In this document: one piece after another, positions 47,800-59,646 of the stretch
Numbering within the stretch: position 1 is the first letter of the stretch
Layout: each line of letters begins with the position of its first letter
Source: Aquatica leii
Taxonomy: Eukaryota > Arthropoda > Insecta > Coleoptera > Lampyridae
Assembly: GCA_035610365.1 (NCBI GenBank)
Contig: CM069432.1
Location: 186,543,027-186,607,026 of the forward strand
Reading direction: 5' to 3'
DNA: 64,000 nucleotides
Translations under genes and position numbers: made by a program
Notes under the pieces: generated by a model
Told to the model about the DNA's origin: nothing
The model's input: the letters and a program-made list of their open reading frames with translations, nothing else
Database searches by the model: none

Positions 47800-50768
47800 A
47801 ATGTCGACTAAATTAAATTTTTCTTTTCAAATATTATACAATGTACGGTTAAGGCTACTAGACATATAATTCTTTTTGTTATCATAAAACGTTTTTGTAT
47901 CTATTTTACCTATAAACAAAAATATCAATTTACAATACTTAATACTTAAAAAACGCCAAATTCCAATTTTGGAACATACCTATAAACTGAAGTTTTTATA
48001 AATCCAAAACCTAACCAAAATGTTTAAAACAACTAAACTTCTCTAGAGATTACAACTGAACGTTGGCTACATAAAAGAAGTAATAATTTATAAAATTAAT
48101 ACATGCAATAACCTAGTGTTTATAAAAAAAACAACAATTATCTTGCCTGTTTGTGTATGGCCACTAATAATCAAGTAAAAACAAACATGGAAAACGCAGA
48201 TAACAATATAGACTAAACAGGTGAAAAATATTGAAGTATTGTTCAAACATATTTGAGTTGCCACCTTCTAATCGGGGAATAAATTAAACATTGTTTCATT
48301 TTTGAAGCATGGCCGTGAATGGGCTAAAATACCATCTAATGTTAGTAAACAACAAAATATTTTGGGTAACACAGATGATAAGAAAGTACATTATTTGTAA
48401 TAGTCTCGTAATCTCTGGCATCGAAATTGTAAATGTATTATTCAGTAGATAAATAAAATGGTTGCTTTTGCATTAGCTTCTAACACCTCATAACCGACTT
48501 CTTGTATTTAAATAATTACGTTACGATAAAATTTATAAACCTAAATTAAACGTTTAATATAGCGTTGAGTAAAATGCGGTACAGTACTTCTAATGATGTA
48601 AAAAAACAAATCATATACAAAAATAAATAAAGAAAAACCTCACACATAAAAATAATTTACAGTGGGTTAATGAAAATAATCCAAAATACAACTGTAAGAA
48701 AAAAACAGATGAACAAGAATAGCAGAAATAAATAGAGTAATTCGTGAGAAATAATAAAAAATAGAAAATTGTTTATAAAATGCCGTCAATGTAAACTATA
48801 TAATAACTGAAAACTAAATATATGTTTTAATTGTAGTTTGTATGAACTTTTTCTTTAAAAATGCACATCAAATAACTGTTGACATTTTAAGTTATTATTC
48901 AGATCATAACTTTGTCTAAAATTTTAGAACAAATTGTGTAAGCTCCATAAAAACAATCTACATGTCGTTATTTGGTATATGTCAAAAATTTTATTTTAAA
49001 TTAAAATTAATGAAATTGCTATTGAACGTCGTATCAGGGTGAGTCCGCTAATTTGGTAAATCAGAAGTGACGCAATATTAAATACCTTTTTTTAAATTTT
49101 CAGGATTGTATAATTTTAATTACTTTTATAATTAGTCAATTAGTTTTATGTACCTTATTTGGCGTAGCATTCTTCTTTGTGATTGTATTGCATTTGCTAA
49201 TTAATTATGTCAGTTTTATGCGTACTAATTGATAGTATCTTATAATTTTGGTTTTACTTAATTGTATCCAATTTTAACAGTTAAGCGTCAGGCTTTAAAA
49301 TAACTTTAATTTTATGTATTGTCGTTTGAGTACATTGGCATGACATCCGTTAAGATTCTTCAATCTTCAGTAAAGCACCTAACAGAACAGTCGTACATAA
49401 GCTTATATATCACACATATTTTGTTCTTAAATTAAATAAAAAGAAAATAGTGAACGTTACTACTTGTGACGAAGAATTGTCGGTTGGGTAAGTTTTGATG
49501 CTGATCTCGTTTTACAGTTCATTATCATCATTGTCGATTATCGATAAGAAGTAATTGTTTGAATACTATTTAACTTTTATTAACATCAATCACTTATAAT
49601 TCTCTTTACTAGTTAAATATAATTAGTTGTATAGTGTGTTGCCTGATCGATAAAGCTGCATTGATATTATAGCTGTAATATCAGTTGACGATTCTATAAT
49701 TGTTATTAGTCTACCTCTATCTCTTTAATTTTAACGACTATTCTTTTTTGTTGGAAATAAATATATTATTGTTAGAGTCTGTGTTTTAACAATTGCTTCT
49801 TTTGGTGATCGACAGATTTAAACAAGATTTTTTTTATTAATTGTTATTTACTTGTTTTAGGCCTTTTTAATTTAGTGTAGGATTAGCACACTGAGACTTA
49901 CGACTTACTGCCGAAAATTCTCGTAACAACAAATTTAAAACATGAAAACGATTCTACTTCCGCAGATTTTAAAATAAGTATCTGTATAATAATCTTAAGT
50001 CATTTAATAGCAAGTAAAAGATTGAATTTGTTTTCTAGCAACCAAAAATCCGTTTTATGTTGCAAACAGCATTGGTAGTGTAAAGTAACTAAATATTTTT
50101 AATTTAATTTATCGATAGTTCTAATATGTTTTTAAAATTAAACCCATTAATAACTAGTCGTTGTCTTAGTAAATAATAGTGTGACTGTTTAATGCTGATC
50201 GAACATATTAATTCATAGTTACTTGACTAAATTATACAAATTAAACAGCAGTGCACCATCTAATATAAAAATTATGTTTAATACACCATAATTTTGTAAA
50301 CTTGGTTTAGAAAACTTTGTTGCTTTAAAAATACATATGTACATACATGTACCTTTAATTTTTAAAAGTTACTAATAACAGTTTCATAAGATACTATTTA
50401 TTATATTCAATTTTATTTATTGATAAAGTTTGATAACAAGTTAATATATATTATATCCTATATAACATGCATGATAAGTCAAATATGATGTTCTTAATAA
50501 GCAAACTGTTATTCTGCTAATGCATACATAAATCATGATTTAAGTAAGGATAAGAAACAATATTTTTTAATCATATAAAACTTTTATTAAAGATTATATG
50601 CAATATAAAAATTATTTCATTTTTGCAATTAAATAAAAATAAATTATCAAAATTTTAAATTTAAACTTTTTATAATCATATAATTTTATAGAAACATTAA
50701 CTAATATAACTAAACATTAAGTTTTTGTATTAAGAAAATTAACAAACGAAATAAACTGCATTTAACTT
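47800..50768. other. A+T-rich DNA, nothing identified
   Basis: No frame of 60 codons or more and no clear repeat. A less A+T-rich patch at 48,250-48,430 matches nothing I know. It ends at the ACTT target-site copy of the second Gypsy element. Confidence 0.45.
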
Positions 50769-50998
50769 TATAACCATCCTGTACATAAAATTCCGATCAG
50801 AGTCGACAACATCGATGGTAGTCGAGAGATAAGAGGATATATGATGGCGCGAATGTAAGAAAGTAACGCGTGATTATCATTCTTGTCGAACGCTTGTGGT
50901 TACCTTAAGTTTAAATTTGTAACATGTGTTGTGTATTATTTCAATAACATTTATATTATTAATTACAATAAATAACGTGTAATAACAACTACGTTATA
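50769..50998 (+). repeat. Gypsy 5' LTR, 230 bp
   Basis: The LTR is near-identical to 55268-55497. Its tips form a short inverted pair TATAAC and GTTATA rather than the usual TG and CA. Confidence 0.93.
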
Positions 50999-50999
50999 G

Positions 51000-51017
51000 T
51001 GGCGCACCAACGAGGGC
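51000..51017 (+). other. Putative primer-binding site
   Basis: TGGCGCACCAACGAGGGC begins two bases after the 5' LTR, the standard place for tRNA priming. The tRNA was not assigned. Confidence 0.65.
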
Positions 51018-51459
51018 TCGAAAAATGGTAAATGTTGTGAAATAATTCATACTGTGCGAATTGTCGATTCAGCGCTTTAGATTCCAATTGCGTATATCGA
51101 CCGTTGACCTTAACGTATCTTGCTACGTCTTATCGATCTTGCAAAAAAAAAATCGTACGTGCTTGAATAACGTCCTTATTGATACTACGGAATTTTTTCG
51201 ATAAATTAATAATAGTGAATGTATGTGTATTAAAAATAACGCTCATTCGCATTATTCAATTGTACATGTAATTAATCTTGTGGTGTGAATTCTTTTGAGT
51301 TTTGTTCAATTCTGCGTATTGTTGAACGTATTTACATACTCAAATTTCGCGAATGCAGATTACATCTTTGTGTTTATTTTACGAGTAACTGTAAGTAACT
51401 TTTTAATCTAAACCGAATAATTTAGCTACACTTTAATTGAACGTTGTTGCGCGTTCTTA

Positions 51460-52356
51460 GTGAATTATTCTTTACGTCTATCGGGAAACATGCCTCCAAA
51501 AAAGGATGATGTTTCGTCTTCCGTGACCTTAACAACTGAACAATTTCGCGAACTTTTGTTATCTATACAACAACCTTCGCGTAGTTCCGACAGCACGCCA
51601 ACGCCTAAAGAACAAAATGGTAACTTTATTACATGTACCGCGCGTTTTGATGGATAAGCGTCTTCTTCAGTAGAAGCTTTTTTAGATACCGTCTTAATTT
51701 TTAAAGATTGTGCGAACATGTCTGATGAAAACGCTCTTAGAGGTTTGCCCGTTCTTCTTACCGGTATTGCTTCTGTTTGGTATCAAGGAATCAAGTATTC
51801 AATTACTACACGGCAAGAAGCCATCGAGTTGATAAAACAAACTTATGGTCAGAAGACACCTCCTTTTAACATTTTTAAGAAATTGTTCTCTGAAGAACAA
51901 AACAAAATGAAGACAGAAATATTTGTCTGTAATTCTCGCGCTCTTATAGCTCAGTTGCCGTATAAATTGGAAGAAAACCTTTGTTTAGATATGGTATACG
52001 GTCTTTTAAATCGCCGCGTTCGTGAACGGATTCCGCGTGACGATGTTAAAACTTTCAATGAACTTTTGATAAAAGCACGTGCAATCGAAGCATCTTTAGA
52101 TGAACTTTTGTCGGAGAACCCAGTGAATGAAAATGTTTTGACCTCCCGCGCGTTTGAAAAACCTGATAAGAAAGACAGATTAGGAACTTTTAGTGGAAAG
52201 TGCGCGTATTGCCGTCTGAAAGGACACCATATCAACGATTGCAACAAGAAACAAAAACAGTTAAATAAAATAAAGACTTTGACCGAAACAACTGTTTCGA
52301 GTGAACCAAACGCTGTCGCGCGTCCAGTTTCTCAAATGTCACTGAAACTCGTATAG
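51460..52356 (+). pseudogene. gag: Gypsy gag region (fossil)
   Basis: The region starts about 460 bp after the LTR. The N-terminal part carries MPPKKDDV and a Gag-like EQFRELLLSIQQ stretch. The middle has retrotransposon-Gag features (LTGIASVWYQG, LIKQTYGQKTPPFNIF). The C-terminal part carries a zinc knuckle CAYCRLKGHHINDC (CX2CX4HX4C), which binds nucleic acid in this family. It is broken. Confidence 0.8.
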
Positions 52357-52409
52357 ATAGTAGTCTCGTCGAGTCTTCCACAAGTGTTGATAACGTTTCG
52401 TTCACTTCA

Positions 52410-55202
52410 TTGAGAGAAGATAAGGGAACCATGCTCACTCCAGATCAACAACGATCATTTAACAGTTTTCTTACCAAGCATGAAATTACATTTCGTCCAG
52501 GGAGAGAGCCTACGGATTATGCTGAACACAGAATAGTTATTCAGCCTGAAAAAACTCATATTTTTTCACCACCGTACTATATGACCAAAGCGAAGAAAGA
52601 GATCTTACGACAACGGTTAGACCAGTTGCTTGCCGATGACATCATTGAAGAATGTGAAAGTCCTTGGGCAGCGCCAGTAGTTCTGGTTCCTAAGAAGTCT
52701 GGTCAATATCGTCTTTGCGTTGATTATCGTCGCCTTAATGCGATCACTGTTTGCGATCGATACCCAATGCCTCGTATTGATGATCTTCTACATTCTGCTA
52801 AGCCTACTAAATTTATGTCCACAATAGACTTTCAATCTGGTTACTATCAGATTAGCGTTCACGAAGCCGACAGAGACAAGACAGCTTTTGTTACGCCTTT
52901 TGGTATGTTTCGATGGAAGCGGTTACCTTTTGGATTATGTAACGCTCCTGCCACCTTCTCCAGAATGATCGACAGGTTCAAAGTTGGAATAAAGGCAAAT
53001 GTTTATGCTTACCTTGATGATCTGATCATCCTTTCTGAATCGTATGAAAAACATCTTGAAGATCTACTTGAAGTTTTCAAACGCCTAGAGCAATTTAATC
53101 TGCGTGCAAACCGGGGAAAATGTGTTTTCGCTTGTGAAAAGGTAAAGTTCTTGGGTCATGTTATTACTAACGGCGGAATACAAGCTGACCCAGACAACAT
53201 CGTCGCTTTGAAAACATGGTCACCTCCAGTGAATCTTAAACAGTTACGCACTTTTGTGCAAACGTGCAGCTGGTTTCGCAAGTTTATTCTGAAGTTCTCC
53301 GAACTAGCTCGCCCACTGACGGATCTTACAAAGAAATCTGCCACTTGAAAATGGTGAGATTTGGAAGAAAAATTTTTCTAAACGCTTAAAAGATGTTTAA
53401 TCACTGCTTCCACTCTTTGCCAAGCAGATGATACAAAACCATTTATAATCCGAACTGATAGCAGTGATTATGTTATTGGAGCAGTCTTGATGCAAGGGGA
53501 ACATAACCAGGAAAAACCAGTTGAATACGCGAGTCGCCTCTTGACGTCTTCTGAGAGGAATAACTCTACTACCGAAAGAGAGGCCTTGGCTCTTATTTTT
53601 GCTGTTGCCAAGTTTCGAGGGTACATTGAGGGTTCAACAGATATAACCATTAGTACCGACCATCAGCCACTTTGTTGGCTCACGTCTATCAAAACTCCTA
53701 CTGGAAGACTTGCCAGATGGGCTCTGCAACTCCAATCCTTTAATCTCAAGATTCAGTACACTCCAGGAAAAGCTAATGTCGTAGCTGATACGTTGTCTCG
53801 ACCCGCTATCTCTGAATCTGAGATCAAAACAAGAAAAGAAATGTGTCAGATTACTTTCAATTTACCACGAGTTTCTCCAAGCGAGCTTCGCATACGTCAG
53901 CTTGCGGATACCGATCTGTCAACAATTATAAATGACCTTGAATCTGCAACTCGTCTTGAAGCGGCTCAGAAATGGTTTGAAAGAGGGTACGTCATGGAGA
54001 AAGGTATTCTCAATCGTTACTTATCCGACAACGACCAAGAGGACGCGCAATTTGTCATTCCAAAAGAAGTCGCGAAGAGATACTACAAGAATACCATGAA
54101 CAAATTTCGTGTCATGATGGTATTGAACGTACGTTGCAAAGAATACGAAAACGTTATTATTGGCTAGGAATGAGAAAATCAGTGATGACTCATGTAAAAA
54201 CTTGTATCGAATGTCAGCGCTATAAGGCATCGAACCAGAAACCCGTTGGACTTGTTCAAACTCCAATACCTTCAGCCCGTTTTGAAACAGTGTCAGTCGA
54301 TTTCTTTGGCCCTTTGCCTGGAACAAAAAAAGGAAACAAATGGATCTTGATTGTGGAAGATACTGCTTCAAAGTGGATAGAAATATTCCCTATGAAACAA
54401 GCAACATCAATTGCCACCGCCACAATTCTTATTGAAGAAGTATTCTTACGTTATGGAATTCCGCGAAGACTTGTTAGTGACAACGGTGTACAATTTGTTA
54501 GTGAAATCATGCAACATGTTTGCACCTGCCTGAAGATTAGTCAAGAATTGACTCCATGCCGAATCTAATCCGGTAGAACGGAAAAACAGAGATTTAAAGC
54601 CCAGGCTTGCAATCCTTACGCAAGGTGATCACACTTCGTGGGATGAGAAACTAGCATCGTTACGTTTTGCTTTCAATAGTGCTCCCTGTCAAACCACGGG
54701 GCGCACCCCAGCATATCTTACCTTCGCAAGAGAGCTTAGAACACCTTATGAGGTCTCACGTGAAATGCGTCAAATCATGGAAGTAGAAAATTACGTTCCT
54801 GCCGTTTCACCTTATTTAGCAAGAATGACGGATGTCTTGCAAGAAACTCATGACCTGCAGAATGTTCAACAAGACAAGAGTAAGCAGTATGCCGATCGAA
54901 AAAGACAGACTAGACCTGGCTTTCAACAGGGTGACCTAGTCCTTGTAAAAAGTCACATGTTGAGCAGTGCCGCTCAACACACAGCGTCCAAACTTGGTCC
55001 TCGAAGGGACGGTCCATATCTTATAATGAAACCGGCATCTAAAGTGAGCTACGAGATAGCTGACCCCGCAAATCCAACTGTAACCGTAGGAAAGTATCAT
55101 GTTTCGGATCTCACGCCTTTTTACCAAGGCCGATTTCAAATTCCTACCGCAGTACATCCAAAAAGACGTCGAAGACGTCCGAAGAAGAAAACTACGCAAT
55201 GA
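52410..55202 (+). pseudogene. pol: Gypsy pol region (fossil): RT, RNase H, integrase
   Basis: In order: reverse transcriptase (about 52,410-53,330) with LCVDYRRLNAITVCDRYPMP, LPFGLCNAPATF and the catalytic YLDD; RNase H (about 53,440-53,830) with the TTEREALALIFAV block, TDHQPL and the closing NVVADTLSR; integrase zinc finger and core (about 54,100-54,720) with YWLGMRKSV, CIECQRYK, DFFGPLPG and SDNGVQF; and an integrase tail (about 54,765-55,202) with GPYLIMK and a basic RRRRRPKKK end. A protease is not clearly placed. It is broken in several places but only recently, judging from the LTRs. Confidence 0.88.
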
Positions 55203-55267
55203 CTATTAGCAACAGTTTTTCCAACAGATTGTCGTGCGAGGGCGCTTAACGACAACCTGAGGGGGAG

Positions 55268-55497
55268 TATAACCATCCTGTACATAAAATTCCGATCAGA
55301 GTCGACAACATCGATGGTAGTCGAGAGATAAGAGGATATATGATGGCGCGAATGTAAGAAAGTAACGCGTGATTATCATTCTTGTCAAACGCTTGTGGTT
55401 ACCTTAAGTTTAAATTTGAAACATGTGTTGTGTATTGTTTCAATAACATTTATATTATTAATTACAATAAATAACGTGTAATAACAACTACGTTATA
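55268..55497 (+). repeat. Gypsy 3' LTR, 230 bp
   Basis: The LTR is preceded by the purine tract at 55259-55267 and followed by ACTT. It is the partner of 50769-50998. Confidence 0.93.
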
Positions 55498-55501
55498 ACT
55501 T

Positions 55502-57019
55502 TAAATTATTACTTAACAGAATTCTACAATATACATATTTCATTTTCTAAAATGAAATTAAAATTATTTTTAATAAAGAAAATAAGTAGACAATATTAAT
55601 TACATAATACTTTAATGTTTATGAAAATGTAAAAACTATTTTTAAAAACATAAAGAAAAGAACAATCCGAAAATAGTTTAAATAAAAATTTTATTCATTT
55701 AAAATGCAGACATTTATATAAAAAACGTTTTACATTATAAATTTGAGAGAAATCTAATTTCCTAAAATAAAACAAGCATACTAAACGTAATACTTTCCTG
55801 CAACAATACGTTGTGTATTTTCTAGGTCTCAAACAAAAAAAAAGATAAATTTATCTTAGTTTTACTTTAGACCTATATTGTAGAAACATTTAAAATATAT
55901 ATATATATATATATTAGAGTTTACATATGCGATTTGTTCTAACAAGAGATTTTGGCATTTTCTTGCCAATTTCGCAAAAATCTTAAATCAAACACATTTT
56001 TCTTTTTATTATAAAAAATATGTGTGTCAATGTCAAAAATAAAATATACCTTAAAAGGTTCCTAAATGTAAAAATAATGTGTGGTAAAGTACGACACTAA
56101 AACCTAAAAGAAAATTTATTAACCTCAGATCTAAGTTAAAAGTTTGTTATTTCAATGGCTTCTGGAGATGATTGATGAAGGATAAATATTGATTCAAATA
56201 TTATTAAACTAAAACGGCGTTGAGTATTTTTACTTTTTATTTACTTTTATGTATGGTAAACATTTTATAAAGTTTACGTTAAAACAATATTATATTTTAA
56301 TAAACTAACAACTTAATTATGTTTAAATTAATTATAAAAATAGTTTTCTAGTAGTTTTCTACATAGTATGACAATAATAACATATTAATATTAATTTTAT
56401 AAAATCTAAAATACAAAACACAAAAAGTTAAAGTCTTTTATTTAAGCTGACGTAGAGTTATATTTTTATAGCGTTTACTTATAAACACGTGTTGTTTACA
56501 AAACAAAATAGAATAGATTTAATAGATAATAAATGTAGAATGTAAAATTTATTTAGAAGACGCATAAACTCACTTCCTTTTGTATAGTATATTAGCCAAA
56601 ACAAAATTACATAGTAGATAATAGTAGCTACAGATACAAACAATACGCAGACCTTACATTTTAAGGGAAATAACTCTCTAATCGAAGCTTAGATTAAAAA
56701 GTATACCAAAAAAATATTAACAGATGACAAAATTAAAGCTAATGAAATAGACAAAGAATTCACACGTACTATATAATTTGTTTTTAATATTAAGGTTATA
56801 CTGTATTTAAGCCATGGTTAAACAGGAAAAGCTGCGAATTAAACTTATAAAAAACTAACTTGCAATTATTTCATTTCATACAGGGTGTATCTGAAATATG
56901 ACTACAAACTCAAGCAGTAGTTTCCTTGTGGCGTTAAATGAAAATTTTTTTTAAAGGTTTGTTTTTTTCAGGCGGGTCCTAAGTATCTAAACAATCGGAA
57001 ATTGTTTGTTGATTCTAAA
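55502..57019. other. A+T-rich DNA with a microsatellite
   Basis: An (AT)n run of about ten units lies at 55,893-55,915. A short stretch near 56,880-56,915 (CAGGGTGTATCTGAAATATG) resembles repeat ends common in insect genomes, but no partner copy was found here. There are no genes. Confidence 0.45.
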
Positions 57020-57021
57020 TA

Positions 57022-57045
57022 TAGTTGGGACGGCGGATCTTTGCA
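57022..57045 (+). repeat. Left terminal inverted repeat
   Basis: The core AGTTGGGACGGCGGATCTTT is followed by GCA. It pairs with 59211-59234. Confidence 0.85.
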
Positions 57046-57490
57046 CCTGTATGTAAACGTGAACGACATACGTTATTGTAGTAGCATTCATGATTTCATA
57101 TTATAACAAGGATAGAGCCTATCAGGTGATTTCATTCCGTAAGATTCAATTAATGAATCACGTTATTAGTGAAAGTTGAAGATGAAAAAGGATAAAATAC
57201 CCGTTTGTCGATTACTAAACATACATTTGTACTACACTAATCTGATTAGAGTAGTATAAGCACGTGCAAAGTTTAAAACGTAAATGACATAGTAAATGAC
57301 ATTTGTTTATCATTTGTATTTTTGTGTTATTTTGTTTCTTTGCTTGTAAAAATTGATTCTCGCTGTTCTCTATTACTTCAAGAAATCTGTTCTTATCAGA
57401 ACAACTGCATTCAATACTGGTTATTGTTACATCTCGTAAGTACAATATTTTTAAATAACTTTTAGTTAATTTAGATTATGGTTTTAGGTT

Positions 57491-58911
57491 ATGCCTGGCA
57501 ATCGATTGAATATTCAATCCCAAAAGATGGTTATTCATCTTTTGGCGTATTTTCAAAAAGAAAAAGAATATGGAGGGCCTTTGGAATCTGTTAATAGTGT
57601 TCAAGACGTAAGATTAAAACTATAATAATTTTTCTACGTTGTATTATTTACGCTTATTTGTTTTTAGAGGGTTGCAATTGCACTCAATATTTCTAAGCGA
57701 ACCGTTTGTAGCATCAAACGTGAGAAAATTGAAAATCCTGTTTTATCATCACCTGGTAAAAAAAGACCTCGTATTAAAACCAAAACGATAGATATGCCTG
57801 CAACTTTAAAAATAAAAATCCGTAATTGTTTATACAACATGTACAAAGACAGTAATAATTATTAATTTTTAAGTTATATACTTACTTATAAATTTTATTG
57901 TAGAAAAGCAAGTAACTGTTAGTACATTAAACCACAATTTGAAAAGCAACGAAATCGTCAATATAAGTAACACTTCGTTGAAGATTGTATTACACGACCT
58001 GGGATTTAAATTTAAAAAAAAATGATAATCATCGAGTTCTTATGGAAAAGTTACATATAGCTTGTATGCGGACGCAGTTTCTAAGAAAGTATTCTGCAAA
58101 TAAAAAGCTGAAAGTGCCGAGTCAAGTTGTTTTCTTAGACGAAACCTGGATTTACTCAAAAGGTAGTAAAAGGAAATCTTGGCAGGATGATAGTACCAAA
58201 AGCGTTCGTAAACCTGAAGGATATGATGGCAAACGTTTTATTGTTTTACATGCAGGAACAAGCAATGGATTTGTTAAAGGGGCAAGTTTGTTATTTCATT
58301 CAAAATCAAATGCCTTAGATTACCACGGTGAAATTAATCACGATATATTTATGACTTGGATGAAACAAAAGCTAATTCCTAATTTGAAAGAACCATCGTT
58401 AATTATAATGGATAATGCACCGTATTACAGCGTACTTCTAGAAAAACAACCTACTAGTTCATGGAAAAAATCAGAAATTGTCGATTGGATAAAGCATCAC
58501 AATATCAACTATAACGAAAATTTGTGTAAAGCTGAATTTCTGCAAATTGCAAAATTAAACAAAAAAGATGAAGTGTATGTTATTGATGAATTGTTTCGAG
58601 AAAATGGTCATGAAGTATTAAGGCTACCACCTTATCATTGTGAGTTCAATGCAATCGAATTGATCTGGGCTGAAGCTAAATCTTATTATAATCAACACAA
58701 TTGTAGAGATGGTTTTAGTGACGAAAGTGTATTAAATCTGTGGGAAGAAGCTTTAGCAAATTGTAACGCTTCGTGGAAAAAGTGCATTCAGCACACAGAA
58801 ATGGTAATTAAAGAGTGGCATAATCGTGAACGAGCTCTTACCGATCTTGAGATAGAACCTATAATTATTAATTTTAACGATGATTCAAGTTCTGATTCTG
58901 AATTAGAGTAA
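57491..58911 (+). CDS. Transposase, three exons, DDE type, one frameshift
   Basis: Exon 1 is 57491-57607, starting at ATG (MPGNRLNIQSQKMVIHLLAY). It has a donor GTAAGA and an acceptor TTTTTAG at 57667. Exon 2 (57668-57851) carries a helix-turn-helix (RVAIALNISKRTVCSIKRE) for binding the element ends. Exon 3 starts at 57904, after an intron ending TTGTAG. The frame stays consistent through both junctions (phases 0 and 1). The catalytic part has VVFLDETWIYSKGS (first Asp), LIIMDNAPYYS (second Asp) and FNAIELIWAEAK (Glu, 81 residues between). The insert between Asp and Glu is longer than in mariner or Tc1. It ends in an acidic serine-rich tail. A run of nine A at 58014-58022 shifts the frame. 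With one base more or less it would be open, so a sequencing error or a single mutation is possible. Confidence 0.82.
57608..57667 (+). other. Transposase intron 1
   Basis: This is a 60-bp GT-AG interval with a T-rich end (TTATTTGTTTTTAG). Reading through without splicing meets a stop, while splicing joins QD to RVA and restores the helix-turn-helix. Confidence 0.7.
57852..57903 (+). other. Transposase intron 2
   Basis: This is a 52-bp GT-AG interval ending AATTTTATTGTAG. It contains in-frame stops, and its removal keeps the frame into exon 3. Confidence 0.6.
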
Positions 58912-59210
58912 TGAACATTAAAACATTCATGTTTTTTATATCTGTTTACATATTTAATAAATTTTTCCTATTTTTATTTTTAAATTTAGTACTTTCATAA
59001 AATTAGTGTGCAAAATCATTGAGATGAAAAGATAAATTTTATTGATAAAGAATTAGATGTTTAAAGAAATTTTTTATTTATCCTGTCAAACTTTCAATAT
59101 AACCTCAAATTTATTTGACATTATAAATGACAAATATACTTATGTAAATAAGTGCTAATTTGACTTCAGTTTAAAATCTTGATTCACACGAATGTTGTGG
59201 CGGCCATAAT

Positions 59211-59234
59211 TGCAAAGATCCACCGTCCCAACTG
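59211..59234 (-). repeat. Right terminal inverted repeat
   Basis: TGCAAAGATCCACCGTCCCA on plus, then ACTG. It is the complement of the left end with two differences and is followed by TA. Confidence 0.85.
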
Positions 59235-59646
59235 TATGCGTTAAATGATAAGTGTAAATTCTGTAAAATTCGTGAAACCTATTGATGTACTGTGTTAATT
59301 ATTGTTATTTTTTAAATTTTCATCATCTACAAAATCAATTGTTAATAAAAAAATTAAAACAAGTTGTATTGTTTATTACTTTTTCGATTTCTTAACGGAT
59401 TTTTGAATTAATGCTAAGTGCTTTGTGTAAACGTACTCGTACTTCATAATATTTAATTTAAATGTTTTTTATTATGTACAACAATGATACTGTTTTAATG
59501 TACTGTGAGTGTAATTATAACCTCCACACCACGCGTAAATTGTGGGTTGGGCAATATCCTAATGGACAATTGTCATCAATAAGCTTTGTTTTGGCGTGAC
59601 TTAGAGAAACTGGAGGTGTTATCTCGTCTCACATCAAACTGAAGAA

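Larger units (their letters stand above)
50769..55497 (+). mobile_element. Gypsy LTR retrotransposon, short LTRs, broken
   Basis: The element is about 4.73 kb. It has two 230-bp LTRs that begin TATAACCATCC and end CGTTATA, and a 4-bp target duplication ACTT (50765-50768 and 55498-55501). A TGGCGC-type primer-binding site follows the 5' LTR and a purine tract (GAGGGGGAG) precedes the 3' LTR. Inside are gag with a zinc knuckle and pol in the Gypsy order. The LTRs differ at three sites by eye (about 1.3 percent), so the insertion is fairly recent. The coding region is broken, with about five breaks. No env is seen. Confidence 0.93.
57022..59234 (+). mobile_element. Tc1/mariner-superfamily transposon with long D-to-E spacing
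   Basis: The element is about 2.21 kb. Its inverted ends of about 24 bp read (T/C)AGTTGGGACGGCGGATC... on the left (57022-57045) and the complement of 59211-59234 on the right. They match at all but two positions. It is flanked by TA on both sides (57020-57021 and 59235-59236), the target duplication of the superfamily. It encloses one intron-bearing transposase gene. The 81 residues between the second Asp and the Glu are close to the DD82E spacing reported for Sailor elements. That family name is an inference. It is recent-looking, with one frame defect in a homopolymer. Confidence 0.85.

Noticed and set aside
54021-54371. 116-codon minus frame and other minus frames within the second Gypsy element
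   Set aside because: Antisense shadows of the plus-strand integrase region.
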